Shown here piece by piece: positions 22,926 to 30,465 of a DNA stretch of 38,421 nt; position 1 is the first letter of the stretch, and each line of letters opens with the position of its first letter. Both the position numbers and the translations under genes were made by a program. Origin of the DNA: Hymenobacter sp. H14-R3 (GTDB taxonomy: Bacteria > Bacteroidota > Bacteroidia > Cytophagales > Hymenobacteraceae). The stretch lies in NCBI RefSeq assembly GCF_030063445.1, contig NZ_JASITD010000032.1:1-38421 (forward strand), given 5' to 3'. The notes beneath the pieces were generated by a model. The model did not search any database, was not told the origin of the DNA, and saw only the letters and a program-made list of their open reading frames with translations.

Positions 22926-23731
22926 ACCGCAGATTCAAACGGATTTAACGGATTACGCAGATACGCCCGCTGCGCGGGCTGGCTACGTGGGTGGGGCGCG
23001 GCTGGTTGATTGATTAGTTGGGTAGGCGATGTGGGGGGCTTTAGCTGGATTTGCTTTGGTTAGTCTGATTTAGTTTGCTTTGGTTATGCTGTATCCGCGC
23101 CTTGATGACCTAGATGAGTGGACTACCGTGGATAGCATGGTGGCGGAGCCGGACGGCGCGTATGCGGCGGAGCATGTAGATTTGGCGGCTTACAACCCAC
23201 TGACGCACCGCATTATTGGCTGTGCTATGCGCGTGCATTCGCTACTGGGCAGTGGCTTTCCCGAGGTCATTTATCAGCGCGCACTCAGCATAGAGCTGGC
23301 GCGGGAGGAAGTGACCGCGCAGCGCGAAATTGAGACCCCCATCTACTTTCGGGGGCAGCAGATTGGCACCCGCCGGGTTGATTTCCTGGTAGACGGGCCC
23401 GCCGCCGACAAGCCCGTTCTCGTTGAGCTAAAAGCTACCGCCGACCTCACCGACACCCACTTCGCCCAAATCGTCAACTACCTAGAAGCCTACCGCCTGC
23501 CCGTAGGCCTCCTCCTCAACTTCGGCACCACCTCCCTGCAATACCGCCGCTTCGTCAAAACCCGCTTTACCACGTAAGCACCCCAAACGCTAAATTCCCC
23601 GGCAGGCCACTCGGCCAGCCAGCCAAAAAAAATCCCCCACTAGCCAACCCCACGCAACCCTACCAGTGGCTAGCCAGCTTGCGAAGCAAGCGTATCTGTG
23701 AAATCCGTTAAATCTGTTTGAATCTGCGGTG
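22926..23731. mobile_element. Candidate mobile cassette: GxxExxY gene between inverted repeat blocks
   Basis: The left end (22926-22985) and right end (about 23670-23730) are inverted copies of the block beginning ACCGCAGATTCAAACGGAT, the same block that forms the arms of the hairpin at 11979-12167. Over the first 40 bp the two ends differ at four positions. Inside each end is a small hairpin whose sequence differs but whose pairing is kept (GCCCGC-TGC-GCGGGC and GCTTGC-TTC-GCAAGC), then CTGGCTA. The only gene between the ends encodes a GxxExxY protein. Mobility is inferred, not shown. Confidence 0.55.
23086..23577 (+). CDS. GxxExxY protein, PD-(D/E)XK nuclease-like
   Basis: The 163-residue protein shows the name-giving motif in LLGSGFPEVIYQRAL (G-x2-E-x2-Y). 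It is followed by RRVDFLVDG...VLVELKAT, the D...ExK pattern of PD-(D/E)XK nucleases, and by the C-terminal LLLNFGTTSLQYRRFV typical of the family. The function of GxxExxY proteins is not established. The extra N-terminal 30 residues (MLYPRLDDLDEWTTVD...) look added. The gene lies between inverted repeat blocks also present as a gene-less hairpin elsewhere, which hints that it serves or hitch-hikes on that repeat. ATG 23086 is preferred over TTG 23080. Confidence 0.88.
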   Translation: MLYPRLDDLDEWTTVDSMVAEPDGAYAAEHVDLAAYNPLTHRIIGCAMRVHSLLGSGFPEVIYQRALSIELAREEVTAQREIETPIYFRGQQIGTRRVDFLVDGPAADKPVLVELKATADLTDTHFAQIVNYLEAYRLPVGLLLNFGTTSLQYRRFVKTRFTT

Positions 23732-24961
23732 AATGTACCCCTCCTGATTGCCCGGCGCTATTTCCTATCCAAAAAGAAGCGCAACATCATCACCATCATC
23801 TCCAACATCTCGATGGTGGGCGTGGCGGTGGGCACAGCGGCGCTCATCATCGTGCTCTCGGTGTTCAACGGCCTCGAAGACCTCGTGCGCTCGCTCTATG
23901 GCAAGTCGGACCCCAGCCTGGTGATAGCGGCCCGCCAGGGCAAGTCCTTTCCAGTTAATACCTTATTAATCAATAAGATACAGAATACCCCCGGCGTAGC
24001 CCTGCTCACCGAGGTTATCGAAGACAACGCCCTGCTGCAATACCACGACCGCCAGATGGTGGTGAAAATGAGGGGCTTATCTGAAAACTACTTCGGCCAG
24101 ATTCCCATCGACTCCAACCTGCGGGCCGGCGACCACCGCCTGCGCCGCGGCGACCTCGAATACGCCATCGTGGGCGAGGGCGTGCAGCACGAGCTCAGCA
24201 TTACGCTCGACAACCGCCTGGCCCCCCTGCACCTGCTGTACCCGCGCCAGGAGCCCGGCCGCAAGACCCTCAATATCAATCCCGAAAAGGCTTTTAACGA
24301 AGAGCCTATTCTGGCGGGCGGCATCTTCCAGATTGAGCAGAAGCTCGACGATAGCTACCTATTTGTGCCCCTGAGCTTTGCGCAGCGCCTCCTCAATTAC
24401 GGCGACCGGCGCACGGCCTTCTACGTGAAGGTGGGCGCCAGCTTCAAGGCCGATAAGGTGAAGGACGAGCTGCGCGAGCGCCTTGGCAACGGTTTCACAG
24501 TGCTCGACTCCGACGAGCAGCACGTGAGCTTGCTAAAAGCCATCAAGATTGAAAAGCTGTTCGTGTTCATCACGTTTGCCTTCATCCTGCTCATCGCCTC
24601 GCTCAACATCTTTTTCTCGCTCTCGATGCTGGTTATCGATAAGCGCAAGGACATTGCCGTGCTGCAAGCCATCGGGGCCACCGAAAAAACGATACGGCAG
24701 GCCTTCCTGCTGGTGGGGGCCATTGTGGCGCTGGTGGGGGCCGTGGTGGGGCTGGTGCTGGGCGTGGGCATTTGCTGGGTGCAGCAAACGTTTCACGTGG
24801 TGAGCATGGGCATGGCCACCAGTATCGTGGATTCGTACCCGGTGAAAATGCAGGCCTCTGATATCTTCTTTATCTCGCTGGCCATTATCTCGATAACCCT
24901 GGCTGTATCCATTCGCCCGGCCCTGAATGCCGGCCGCATGCAGATTCGCGAGAACCTCTAG
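23729..24961 (+). CDS. Lipoprotein-releasing-type ABC transporter permease (LolC/LolE family)
   Basis: This 410-residue inner-membrane permease would, with a LolD-type ATPase, extract lipoproteins from the inner membrane. It has one N-terminal helix (IITIISNISMVGVAVGTAALIIVLSVFNG), a large periplasmic MacB-like domain, and three C-terminal helices of the FtsX type. These include a conserved IDKRKDIAVLQAIGATEKTIRQAFL loop. The start is GTG 23729 (M-NVPLLIARRYFLSKKKRN), matching family N-termini. Its GT is the end of the repeat block bounding the preceding GxxExxY cassette. No lolD is present in the window. Confidence 0.93.
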   Translation: MNVPLLIARRYFLSKKKRNIITIISNISMVGVAVGTAALIIVLSVFNGLEDLVRSLYGKSDPSLVIAARQGKSFPVNTLLINKIQNTPGVALLTEVIEDNALLQYHDRQMVVKMRGLSENYFGQIPIDSNLRAGDHRLRRGDLEYAIVGEGVQHELSITLDNRLAPLHLLYPRQEPGRKTLNINPEKAFNEEPILAGGIFQIEQKLDDSYLFVPLSFAQRLLNYGDRRTAFYVKVGASFKADKVKDELRERLGNGFTVLDSDEQHVSLLKAIKIEKLFVFITFAFILLIASLNIFFSLSMLVIDKRKDIAVLQAIGATEKTIRQAFLLVGAIVALVGAVVGLVLGVGICWVQQTFHVVSMGMATSIVDSYPVKMQASDIFFISLAIISITLAVSIRPALNAGRMQIRENL

Positions 24962-25080
24962 CCACCTTCCACAAACCTGGACTATTCGCCCGGCAGTGGG
25001 CCCCCTGTCCGGAGAAGTGACATTAATCATATCGGGAATACCCCTAGTCATGGCTAACTTGCGCGTTCTCGTGCTCGGCT

Positions 25081-28080
25081 ATGAATCTTTCTACTGCACT
25101 ACCTTTCCAACTTGTTTACTCGTTGTTTGCGCACGAGTACCTGGGGCATTTGTTTACGGCGCACGTGGTACAGCTCGGTCCGCGCGGCCAGTTAACGCTT
25201 CAGCATCAAACGATTTCGGCCAAAAACGCGCCTGAATTTGCGGCTGCTTTGGAAAAGGATGACTACGAATTGATTGCCCTCTGCGACCAGTTGCAGCAGG
25301 ATGCGGTCATCAAGGAATTCTGGCCCCGCAAGATTACGGCGGCCGACTTTTTCCTGAAAATATACAATCCGGAAAAGGGCGACAAGCCCATGCAGGAAGC
25401 AGTGGCCCGCTACGTGCAAACGCGCCTGGGCCGGCTGCTGGCGGGCCTGCAAGGTAAGCACGTCTTCATTATGGGCCGCGACGGCGAGCCCACCTGGCGC
25501 GAGCTCAAGCTGGCCCCGGTGCCAGCCTCGGTGCTGTTTCACTTTCGGCGCAACGACGAGGGCACGCACTACTTCCCCACGATTCAATTTCAGAATCAAC
25601 GGCTTGATTTTCAATTCAAAAACGCGTTGCTCGTGTGCCAGCAGCCCGCCTGGCTGCTGCTGGATGACGTGCTCTACCACTTCCGCCACGACGTGGACGG
25701 CCGCAAGCTGCTGCCGTTTCTGAATAAGAAATTCATTGTGGTGCCCCGCGCCGTGGAGAAGAGCTATTTTCAGAAGTTCGTGGCCCCGCTCATGGAGTCG
25801 TTTGATGTGCACGCGCGCGGCTTCGACATCCGCACCGAGCGCTACCTGGCGCGGCCCCACCTCACGTTTTCCGACGTGCCGCCGCTGCCGGCCGGGGGCA
25901 TGCCGCTGGTGCCCGTGCGCCCGCCCGGCCCGCCCCGGCGCGGCCGCGTGCCGCTACCCAAGCCCGTCGTTATTCCGGGGGCCGGCACCGACGAAGCCCC
26001 GCTGTTTTTCAACCTCACCTTCCGCTACGGGGCCTACGACCTGCCCCTCACGCCGCCGCGCGCCATGAGCGTGCAGCTGGAGGAAGATGCCGATTCTTAC
26101 ATCTTTCGGCGTCTGCTGCGCTCGGCCAAGGAAGAAAACGACCGCGCCGACGAGCTACGCCAGCGCGGCCTGCCTCTTGATGCCGACGGCCACACCTCGC
26201 TGCCCAAGGCCGAGGCGTTTCGCTGGCTGCACGAGCACGCGCCGACCCTAGGCGAACTGGGCTTCCAGGTGCAGGGCGGCTCCACGGCCAGCCAGGACTA
26301 CTTTATTGGCCCGGTGCGGGTGGAGGTGGGTATTGAGGAGCGCGGCGACTGGTTTGACGTGCGCGGCACGGTGTGGTTTGGCGAGTACGCGGTGCCGTTT
26401 ATTCGGTTGCGGCCCTATATTTTGCAGCGCCGCCGCGAGTACCGCCTGCCCAACGGCCAGGTCGCCTTCATCCCCGACGAGTGGTTTACCGACTACCTAG
26501 AGCTGTTTGCCTTTGCCGAAGAAACCGAGGGCCAGCCGCTGTCGCTACGCCGCCACCACCTGTCGTTAGTTACTGATTTAGAGCAGGATAACCTAGCCAC
26601 CGTCACGCTCACGCGCCGCCTCGAAAAGCTGCGCGACTTCGCAGTGGTGGAGGAGCGGGCGCTGCCCGTGGGCTTCCGGGGCACGCTGCGGCCCTACCAG
26701 CAGGCGGGCTACAACTGGCTGCGCTTTGTGCAGGACTACCACCTCGGCGGCTGCCTGGCCGACGACATGGGCCTGGGCAAAAGCGTACAAACCCTGGTAA
26801 TGCTACTGGAGCGCCAGGAAAGCCAGGCCAGCAAGGGCGCGGCCACGCTGCTGGTGCTACCTACCTCGCTGGTTTACAACTGGATGAACGAGGCGCGCAA
26901 ATTCACGCCCAGCCTGCGCCTACTGGCCTACACCGGCACCTACCGCGATAAAAACGTGGCCCAATTTGCCGACTACGACATCGTGCTCACCAGCTACGGC
27001 ATCGTGCGCCTCGACACCGACCTGCTAGCCAGCTATCATTTTGATTACGTGATACTTGACGAGTCGCAGGCCATCAAAAACCCCAGCTCGACCACGGCGC
27101 AGGCCGTGCGCAAGCTGCGCGCCCGGCACCGGCTCATCCTCACCGGCACGCCGGTCGAGAACAGCACGATGGATTTATGGTCGCAGATGACCTTTATTAA
27201 TCCCGGCTTGCTGGGCACGCAGGCGTTTTTCCGCAAGGAATTCGTGAAGCCCATTGAGAAGCACCAGGACGAGAGCCGCACGCGCAAGCTGCACGCGCTC
27301 ATCAAGCCCTTCGTGCTGCGCCGCCACAAAGCCCAGGTGGCCAGCGAGTTGCCGGCCAAAACCGAGCACCTCAGCTACTGCCCCCTCACCGAGGAGCAGC
27401 AGCAGTTTTACGAAGAAACCAAGAGCTTTTACCGCAATAAAATCCTCGAAACGCTGGAGGGCCACGCGCCCAAGCCGGCCGGTGGCACCCAGCTGCTGCT
27501 GCTGCAAGGCCTCACCCGCCTGCGCCAGATTGCCAACCACCCGCGTCTGGCCGATACTAGTTACGAAGGCGAGTCGGGCAAGATGCGCGAGATTTTGCGC
27601 ATGATTCGCAGCGTGGTTTCCGAAGGCCACAAGGTATTGGTATTCAGTCAGTTTGTGCAGCACCTGGCCTTGGTGCGCGCCGGCCTCGACGAGCGCCAGC
27701 TCACCTACGCCTACCTCGACGGCCACACCCGCGACCGCCAGGGCGAAGTCGAGCGCTTCCAGAGCGACCCCGACCTGCAAATATTCCTAATCAGCCTCAA
27801 GGCGGGCGGCGTGGGCCTCAACCTCACGGCTGCCGACTACGTCTTCATCCTCGACCCCTGGTGGAACCCGGCCGTGGAGGCCCAGGCCATCGACCGCGCC
27901 CACCGCATCGGCCAGCAGCGGCCGGTGTTCGTGTACAAGTTCATCAGCCAGGGCACGGTGGAAGAGAAAATCCTGGCTTTGCAAAAGCGTAAGCTACAGC
28001 TAGTGAGCGACTTGATAACGACCGACGAGGCCGTGATAAAGTCGCTGACGCGGGCCGATATTGAGGAGCTGCTGGGCTGA
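25081..28080 (+). CDS. SNF2-family DEAD/DEAH-box helicase
   Basis: This 999-residue Swi2/Snf2 ATPase remodels protein-DNA complexes or translocates on DNA. The first 540 residues are an accessory region of Bacteroidetes type. The helicase core follows: RPYQQAGYNWL, Walker A DDMGLGKS at 561-568, the DEAH-box variant DESQ at 660-663, motif III LTGTPVENS, and the HepA-like C-terminal motifs LKAGGVGLNLTAADYV and DRAHRIGQQRPVFVYK. All motifs are intact. The cellular role cannot be told from sequence. It appears to be a single-gene unit. Confidence 0.95.
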   Translation: MNLSTALPFQLVYSLFAHEYLGHLFTAHVVQLGPRGQLTLQHQTISAKNAPEFAAALEKDDYELIALCDQLQQDAVIKEFWPRKITAADFFLKIYNPEKGDKPMQEAVARYVQTRLGRLLAGLQGKHVFIMGRDGEPTWRELKLAPVPASVLFHFRRNDEGTHYFPTIQFQNQRLDFQFKNALLVCQQPAWLLLDDVLYHFRHDVDGRKLLPFLNKKFIVVPRAVEKSYFQKFVAPLMESFDVHARGFDIRTERYLARPHLTFSDVPPLPAGGMPLVPVRPPGPPRRGRVPLPKPVVIPGAGTDEAPLFFNLTFRYGAYDLPLTPPRAMSVQLEEDADSYIFRRLLRSAKEENDRADELRQRGLPLDADGHTSLPKAEAFRWLHEHAPTLGELGFQVQGGSTASQDYFIGPVRVEVGIEERGDWFDVRGTVWFGEYAVPFIRLRPYILQRRREYRLPNGQVAFIPDEWFTDYLELFAFAEETEGQPLSLRRHHLSLVTDLEQDNLATVTLTRRLEKLRDFAVVEERALPVGFRGTLRPYQQAGYNWLRFVQDYHLGGCLADDMGLGKSVQTLVMLLERQESQASKGAATLLVLPTSLVYNWMNEARKFTPSLRLLAYTGTYRDKNVAQFADYDIVLTSYGIVRLDTDLLASYHFDYVILDESQAIKNPSSTTAQAVRKLRARHRLILTGTPVENSTMDLWSQMTFINPGLLGTQAFFRKEFVKPIEKHQDESRTRKLHALIKPFVLRRHKAQVASELPAKTEHLSYCPLTEEQQQFYEETKSFYRNKILETLEGHAPKPAGGTQLLLLQGLTRLRQIANHPRLADTSYEGESGKMREILRMIRSVVSEGHKVLVFSQFVQHLALVRAGLDERQLTYAYLDGHTRDRQGEVERFQSDPDLQIFLISLKAGGVGLNLTAADYVFILDPWWNPAVEAQAIDRAHRIGQQRPVFVYKFISQGTVEEKILALQKRKLQLVSDLITTDEAVIKSLTRADIEELLG

Positions 28081-28188
28081 TAACTAGCTAAGCACTTTTA
28101 CGCTATGCGGCCGCTCCTACTATAAGTATTTGATTCACTGGTCTTTAGCGTATTAATTTTCTTTCTATTTTTTGCCTTAGCCTCCCTA

Positions 28189-28359
28189 GTGGCAGGTATT
28201 GGGTGGCTACTAGTGTATCTGTGCAAAGTATTGGGAGAGCAGTGGAACCAGCTTGCCGAAATGGAAACTCGGTCCACGACTATTGGCCGCGTGGCTACGT
28301 TTATGCTGCTTGTGCCTATTAGGATTCTTATTGGTTACCATCGGTTTTATTATCAATAA
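28189..28359 (+). CDS. Possible small membrane protein without a clear start
   Basis: Within the gene-free 28081-28490 stretch a frame is open from 28126 to a TAA at 28357-28359. It encodes LIFFLFFALASLVAGIGWLL and later VATFMLLVPIRILIGYHRFYY, which look like two membrane helices around a charged loop. There is no ATG before the first helix. The first usable start is GTG 28189, inside the helix. It is more AT-rich than its neighbours. It may be a decayed gene, a gene with a non-standard start, or chance. The rest of the stretch holds nothing I recognise. Confidence 0.3.
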   Translation: MAGIGWLLVYLCKVLGEQWNQLAEMETRSTTIGRVATFMLLVPIRILIGYHRFYYQ

Positions 28360-28490
28360 AGCAGCCTTCTTCTAGGGGGGCGTGAGCTACTAGCATCCCA
28401 ATAACAGCGGCGGTACATACCCGTAACCCGCCAATTGTCGTTACTTGCAGGGCAGATGGGCACCGCGCAGGTGCCCGCTGCTCTTTGTTT

Positions 28491-29840
28491 ATGTACGCTC
28501 AACTACCGGCCGCCCGCTTTTTCTGTCATCCCGCTTTTTTACCATTGGCCGCGTTGCTCCTCGGGGGGGCCAGCCTCACCGGCTGCGGCGAGCCTGATAA
28601 AACCACCGACCAGCCCGCCACCGGCAAGGCGGCCAAGGCTATTGCCTCCGCCAACGGCCAAATAAGCGTATTCGTGGATGCCTCCACCGGCATGCGCGGC
28701 TTCATGCACCCCAACGCGCCGGGCGAAACGGGCAGCCAATTTCAGCGCACCATTACGGAGCTGCTCAGCAATGTTAATGGCCAACGCGCTGCTAATCAGC
28801 CGGCAGCGGCCTACTATTTTGTGCAGGAAAGCACGCCCAGCAACCCGCGCGCGCTGCGGCCCACCACCTACGCCGAACTGAGCAACACCGTGAGCACGGG
28901 CATCGAGAAGCCCGCGCTGGGCACCGAAATGCCCACCATGCTGCGCGAGGTACTGAAGCTGCAAAAAGGTAAGCCCGGTGCAGTGAGCATCGTTATTTCC
29001 GACTTCATCTACGCCCCAGCTGACCCCAAGCAAACCTGGAAAGTAAAAACCGACGTGAAGGACGCCCTGAGCGAAGCCTCCGCGGCCGACTTGGCCATCA
29101 GCGTGTTTGCGGGCACGTCAGAGTTTCGGGACAAGTTTTTTCCGGGTAACCGCACGCACTTTCAGGTGCTGAAGGGTAGCCGCCTGCCCTACTACGTGTG
29201 GGTGCTGGGCCAGCCCGCCGCCGTGGCCGCCGCCACGCCCCTACTCAAGCCACTAATGGGCGCGGGCTTCGAGCGGGTGAGCTACAACCTGCCCGCGCCG
29301 CCGGCGGCGGTGTTCGAGCATTTTGGCAACGTAGGCGAGTGGTACGTGGCCAAAACCGGCAGCCGCCAAACCCAGCCCCTCACGCTGCACGTCGCCAAAG
29401 GCCTTTCGCGCCAGGAGCCCGCCGAGTTTGTAGTGGCCCTCGACCTAACCAACGCGCCCGCCGCCGAAGCCGCCAGCCTGCCCAAGCGGCTCCAGCTCGA
29501 CGAGGCCGGCACCGGCGCTACCCTGAAAAAAGTGTGGGCCGCCCGCGACGAGCCCAAGGCCCCGCGCAGCCCCGGGCTGCCCACTTACACCCACCTGGCC
29601 AAGGTGCACCTAGAGCGCCTGCCCGGCCAAAAGGCCGCCACCCTGCGCCTGGTGCTGCCCCGCACCCAGCCCGCCTGGGTAGCCCAGTACACAACGCTCA
29701 ACGACAGCAACATTGCCGCGCAGGGCCCTAAAACCTTCTTGCTCAGCGAGGTGCTACAAGGCGTGCAGGACTACTACGACCAGCAGCCCGCCAGCCGCGA
29801 GGTGTGGGCTCTGCCCATGCGGGTGCAACTGGCCGACTAA
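28491..29840 (+). CDS. VWA-like lipoprotein, first gene of the cytoskeletal-type cluster
   Basis: 449 residues. A lipoprotein signal ends at LTGC with the lipidated Cys at position 32. A VWA-like fold follows: ISVFVDASTGMRGF gives the MIDAS-type D63-x-S-x-G, and VSIVISDFIY supplies the later Asp (D171), with a Thr in GTEMPTM between them. This suggests a metal-dependent protein-binding domain outside the inner membrane. The C-terminal 250 residues are not recognised. It is followed at 72 bp by a membrane protein and then by tubulin-like and actin-like genes, all co-directional. ATG 28491 is preferred over TTG 28485. Confidence 0.65.
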   Translation: MYAQLPAARFFCHPAFLPLAALLLGGASLTGCGEPDKTTDQPATGKAAKAIASANGQISVFVDASTGMRGFMHPNAPGETGSQFQRTITELLSNVNGQRAANQPAAAYYFVQESTPSNPRALRPTTYAELSNTVSTGIEKPALGTEMPTMLREVLKLQKGKPGAVSIVISDFIYAPADPKQTWKVKTDVKDALSEASAADLAISVFAGTSEFRDKFFPGNRTHFQVLKGSRLPYYVWVLGQPAAVAAATPLLKPLMGAGFERVSYNLPAPPAAVFEHFGNVGEWYVAKTGSRQTQPLTLHVAKGLSRQEPAEFVVALDLTNAPAAEAASLPKRLQLDEAGTGATLKKVWAARDEPKAPRSPGLPTYTHLAKVHLERLPGQKAATLRLVLPRTQPAWVAQYTTLNDSNIAAQGPKTFLLSEVLQGVQDYYDQQPASREVWALPMRVQLAD

Positions 29841-29912
29841 CCGGCCCGTTGCTTACCGCTAGCCCTCACTCCTGACTCTTTACTTTTTTCCCCGAAACCC
29901 AACCTTTCTTTC

Positions 29913-30365
29913 ATGTTTCAAAAGCTGTTCACCACCCTCTACCAGGCGCTGCTGGGCACCGCCGAGCCGTCGTCGCTGATTCCGGTTTACCAAAAAAGCA
30001 TTTTTCCGGGCGTGGGCCTGGGCACGCTATTCGGCGTGGCGCTGGGGGCGGCCTTGCTGTTCTACGTAATTTTTAACCGGGTGCTGACCACGTCTTTCTA
30101 CAAGACCTCGCACTGGCTTATCATGCTGCTAATCACGGCCATTGGCTCGGCCATTCTGGCTTATTCGCAGGCCCGGTCGGTGGTGTATGCCAGCCTGGAC
30201 GGCGAGACGCTCGGCACCATCGAAAAATCGGCTTACGACCGCTACGTACTAGGCTTTTTGGTGGTGAATGCCCTGTACGGGGCCTTGTTCTTCGTGCTGT
30301 GGTCGTTTGTGGTGAAGCCGCTGTCGGTGAGCGCCCGCACCACGCCGGTGCGCTGGCCCAACTAG
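29913..30365 (+). CDS. Three-helix inner membrane protein of the cluster
   Basis: 150 residues with three membrane helices at about 30-53 (FPGVGLGTLFGVALGAALLF), 67-88 (HWLIMLLITAIGSAILAYS) and 110-133 (YVLGFLVVNALYGALFFVLW), and a short polar C-terminus. It matches no family that I recognise. Its position between the VWA-like lipoprotein and the tubulin-like protein suggests it is a membrane part of the same assembly. The 100-bp gap to the next gene contains a GTCATTGCGAGCGCAACG-type interspersed repeat remnant (about 30389-30427). Confidence 0.65.
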   Translation: MFQKLFTTLYQALLGTAEPSSLIPVYQKSIFPGVGLGTLFGVALGAALLFYVIFNRVLTTSFYKTSHWLIMLLITAIGSAILAYSQARSVVYASLDGETLGTIEKSAYDRYVLGFLVVNALYGALFFVLWSFVVKPLSVSARTTPVRWPN

Positions 30366-30388
30366 GCTCACTAGCGGCTCGCCTTCAA

Positions 30389-30427
30389 TCGTTTGTCATT
30401 GCGAGCGCAACGCAGGGGAGCGCGGCA
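30389..30427. repeat. Remnant of the GTCATTGCGAGCG-type interspersed repeat
   Basis: GTCATTGCGAGCGCAACGCA and following bases match the start of a repeat that is common in many bacterial genomes. Only one half is present here. Confidence 0.45.
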
Positions 30428-30465
30428 CTTGACTCAAATACAGCATAAACATCTAACAATCAACT

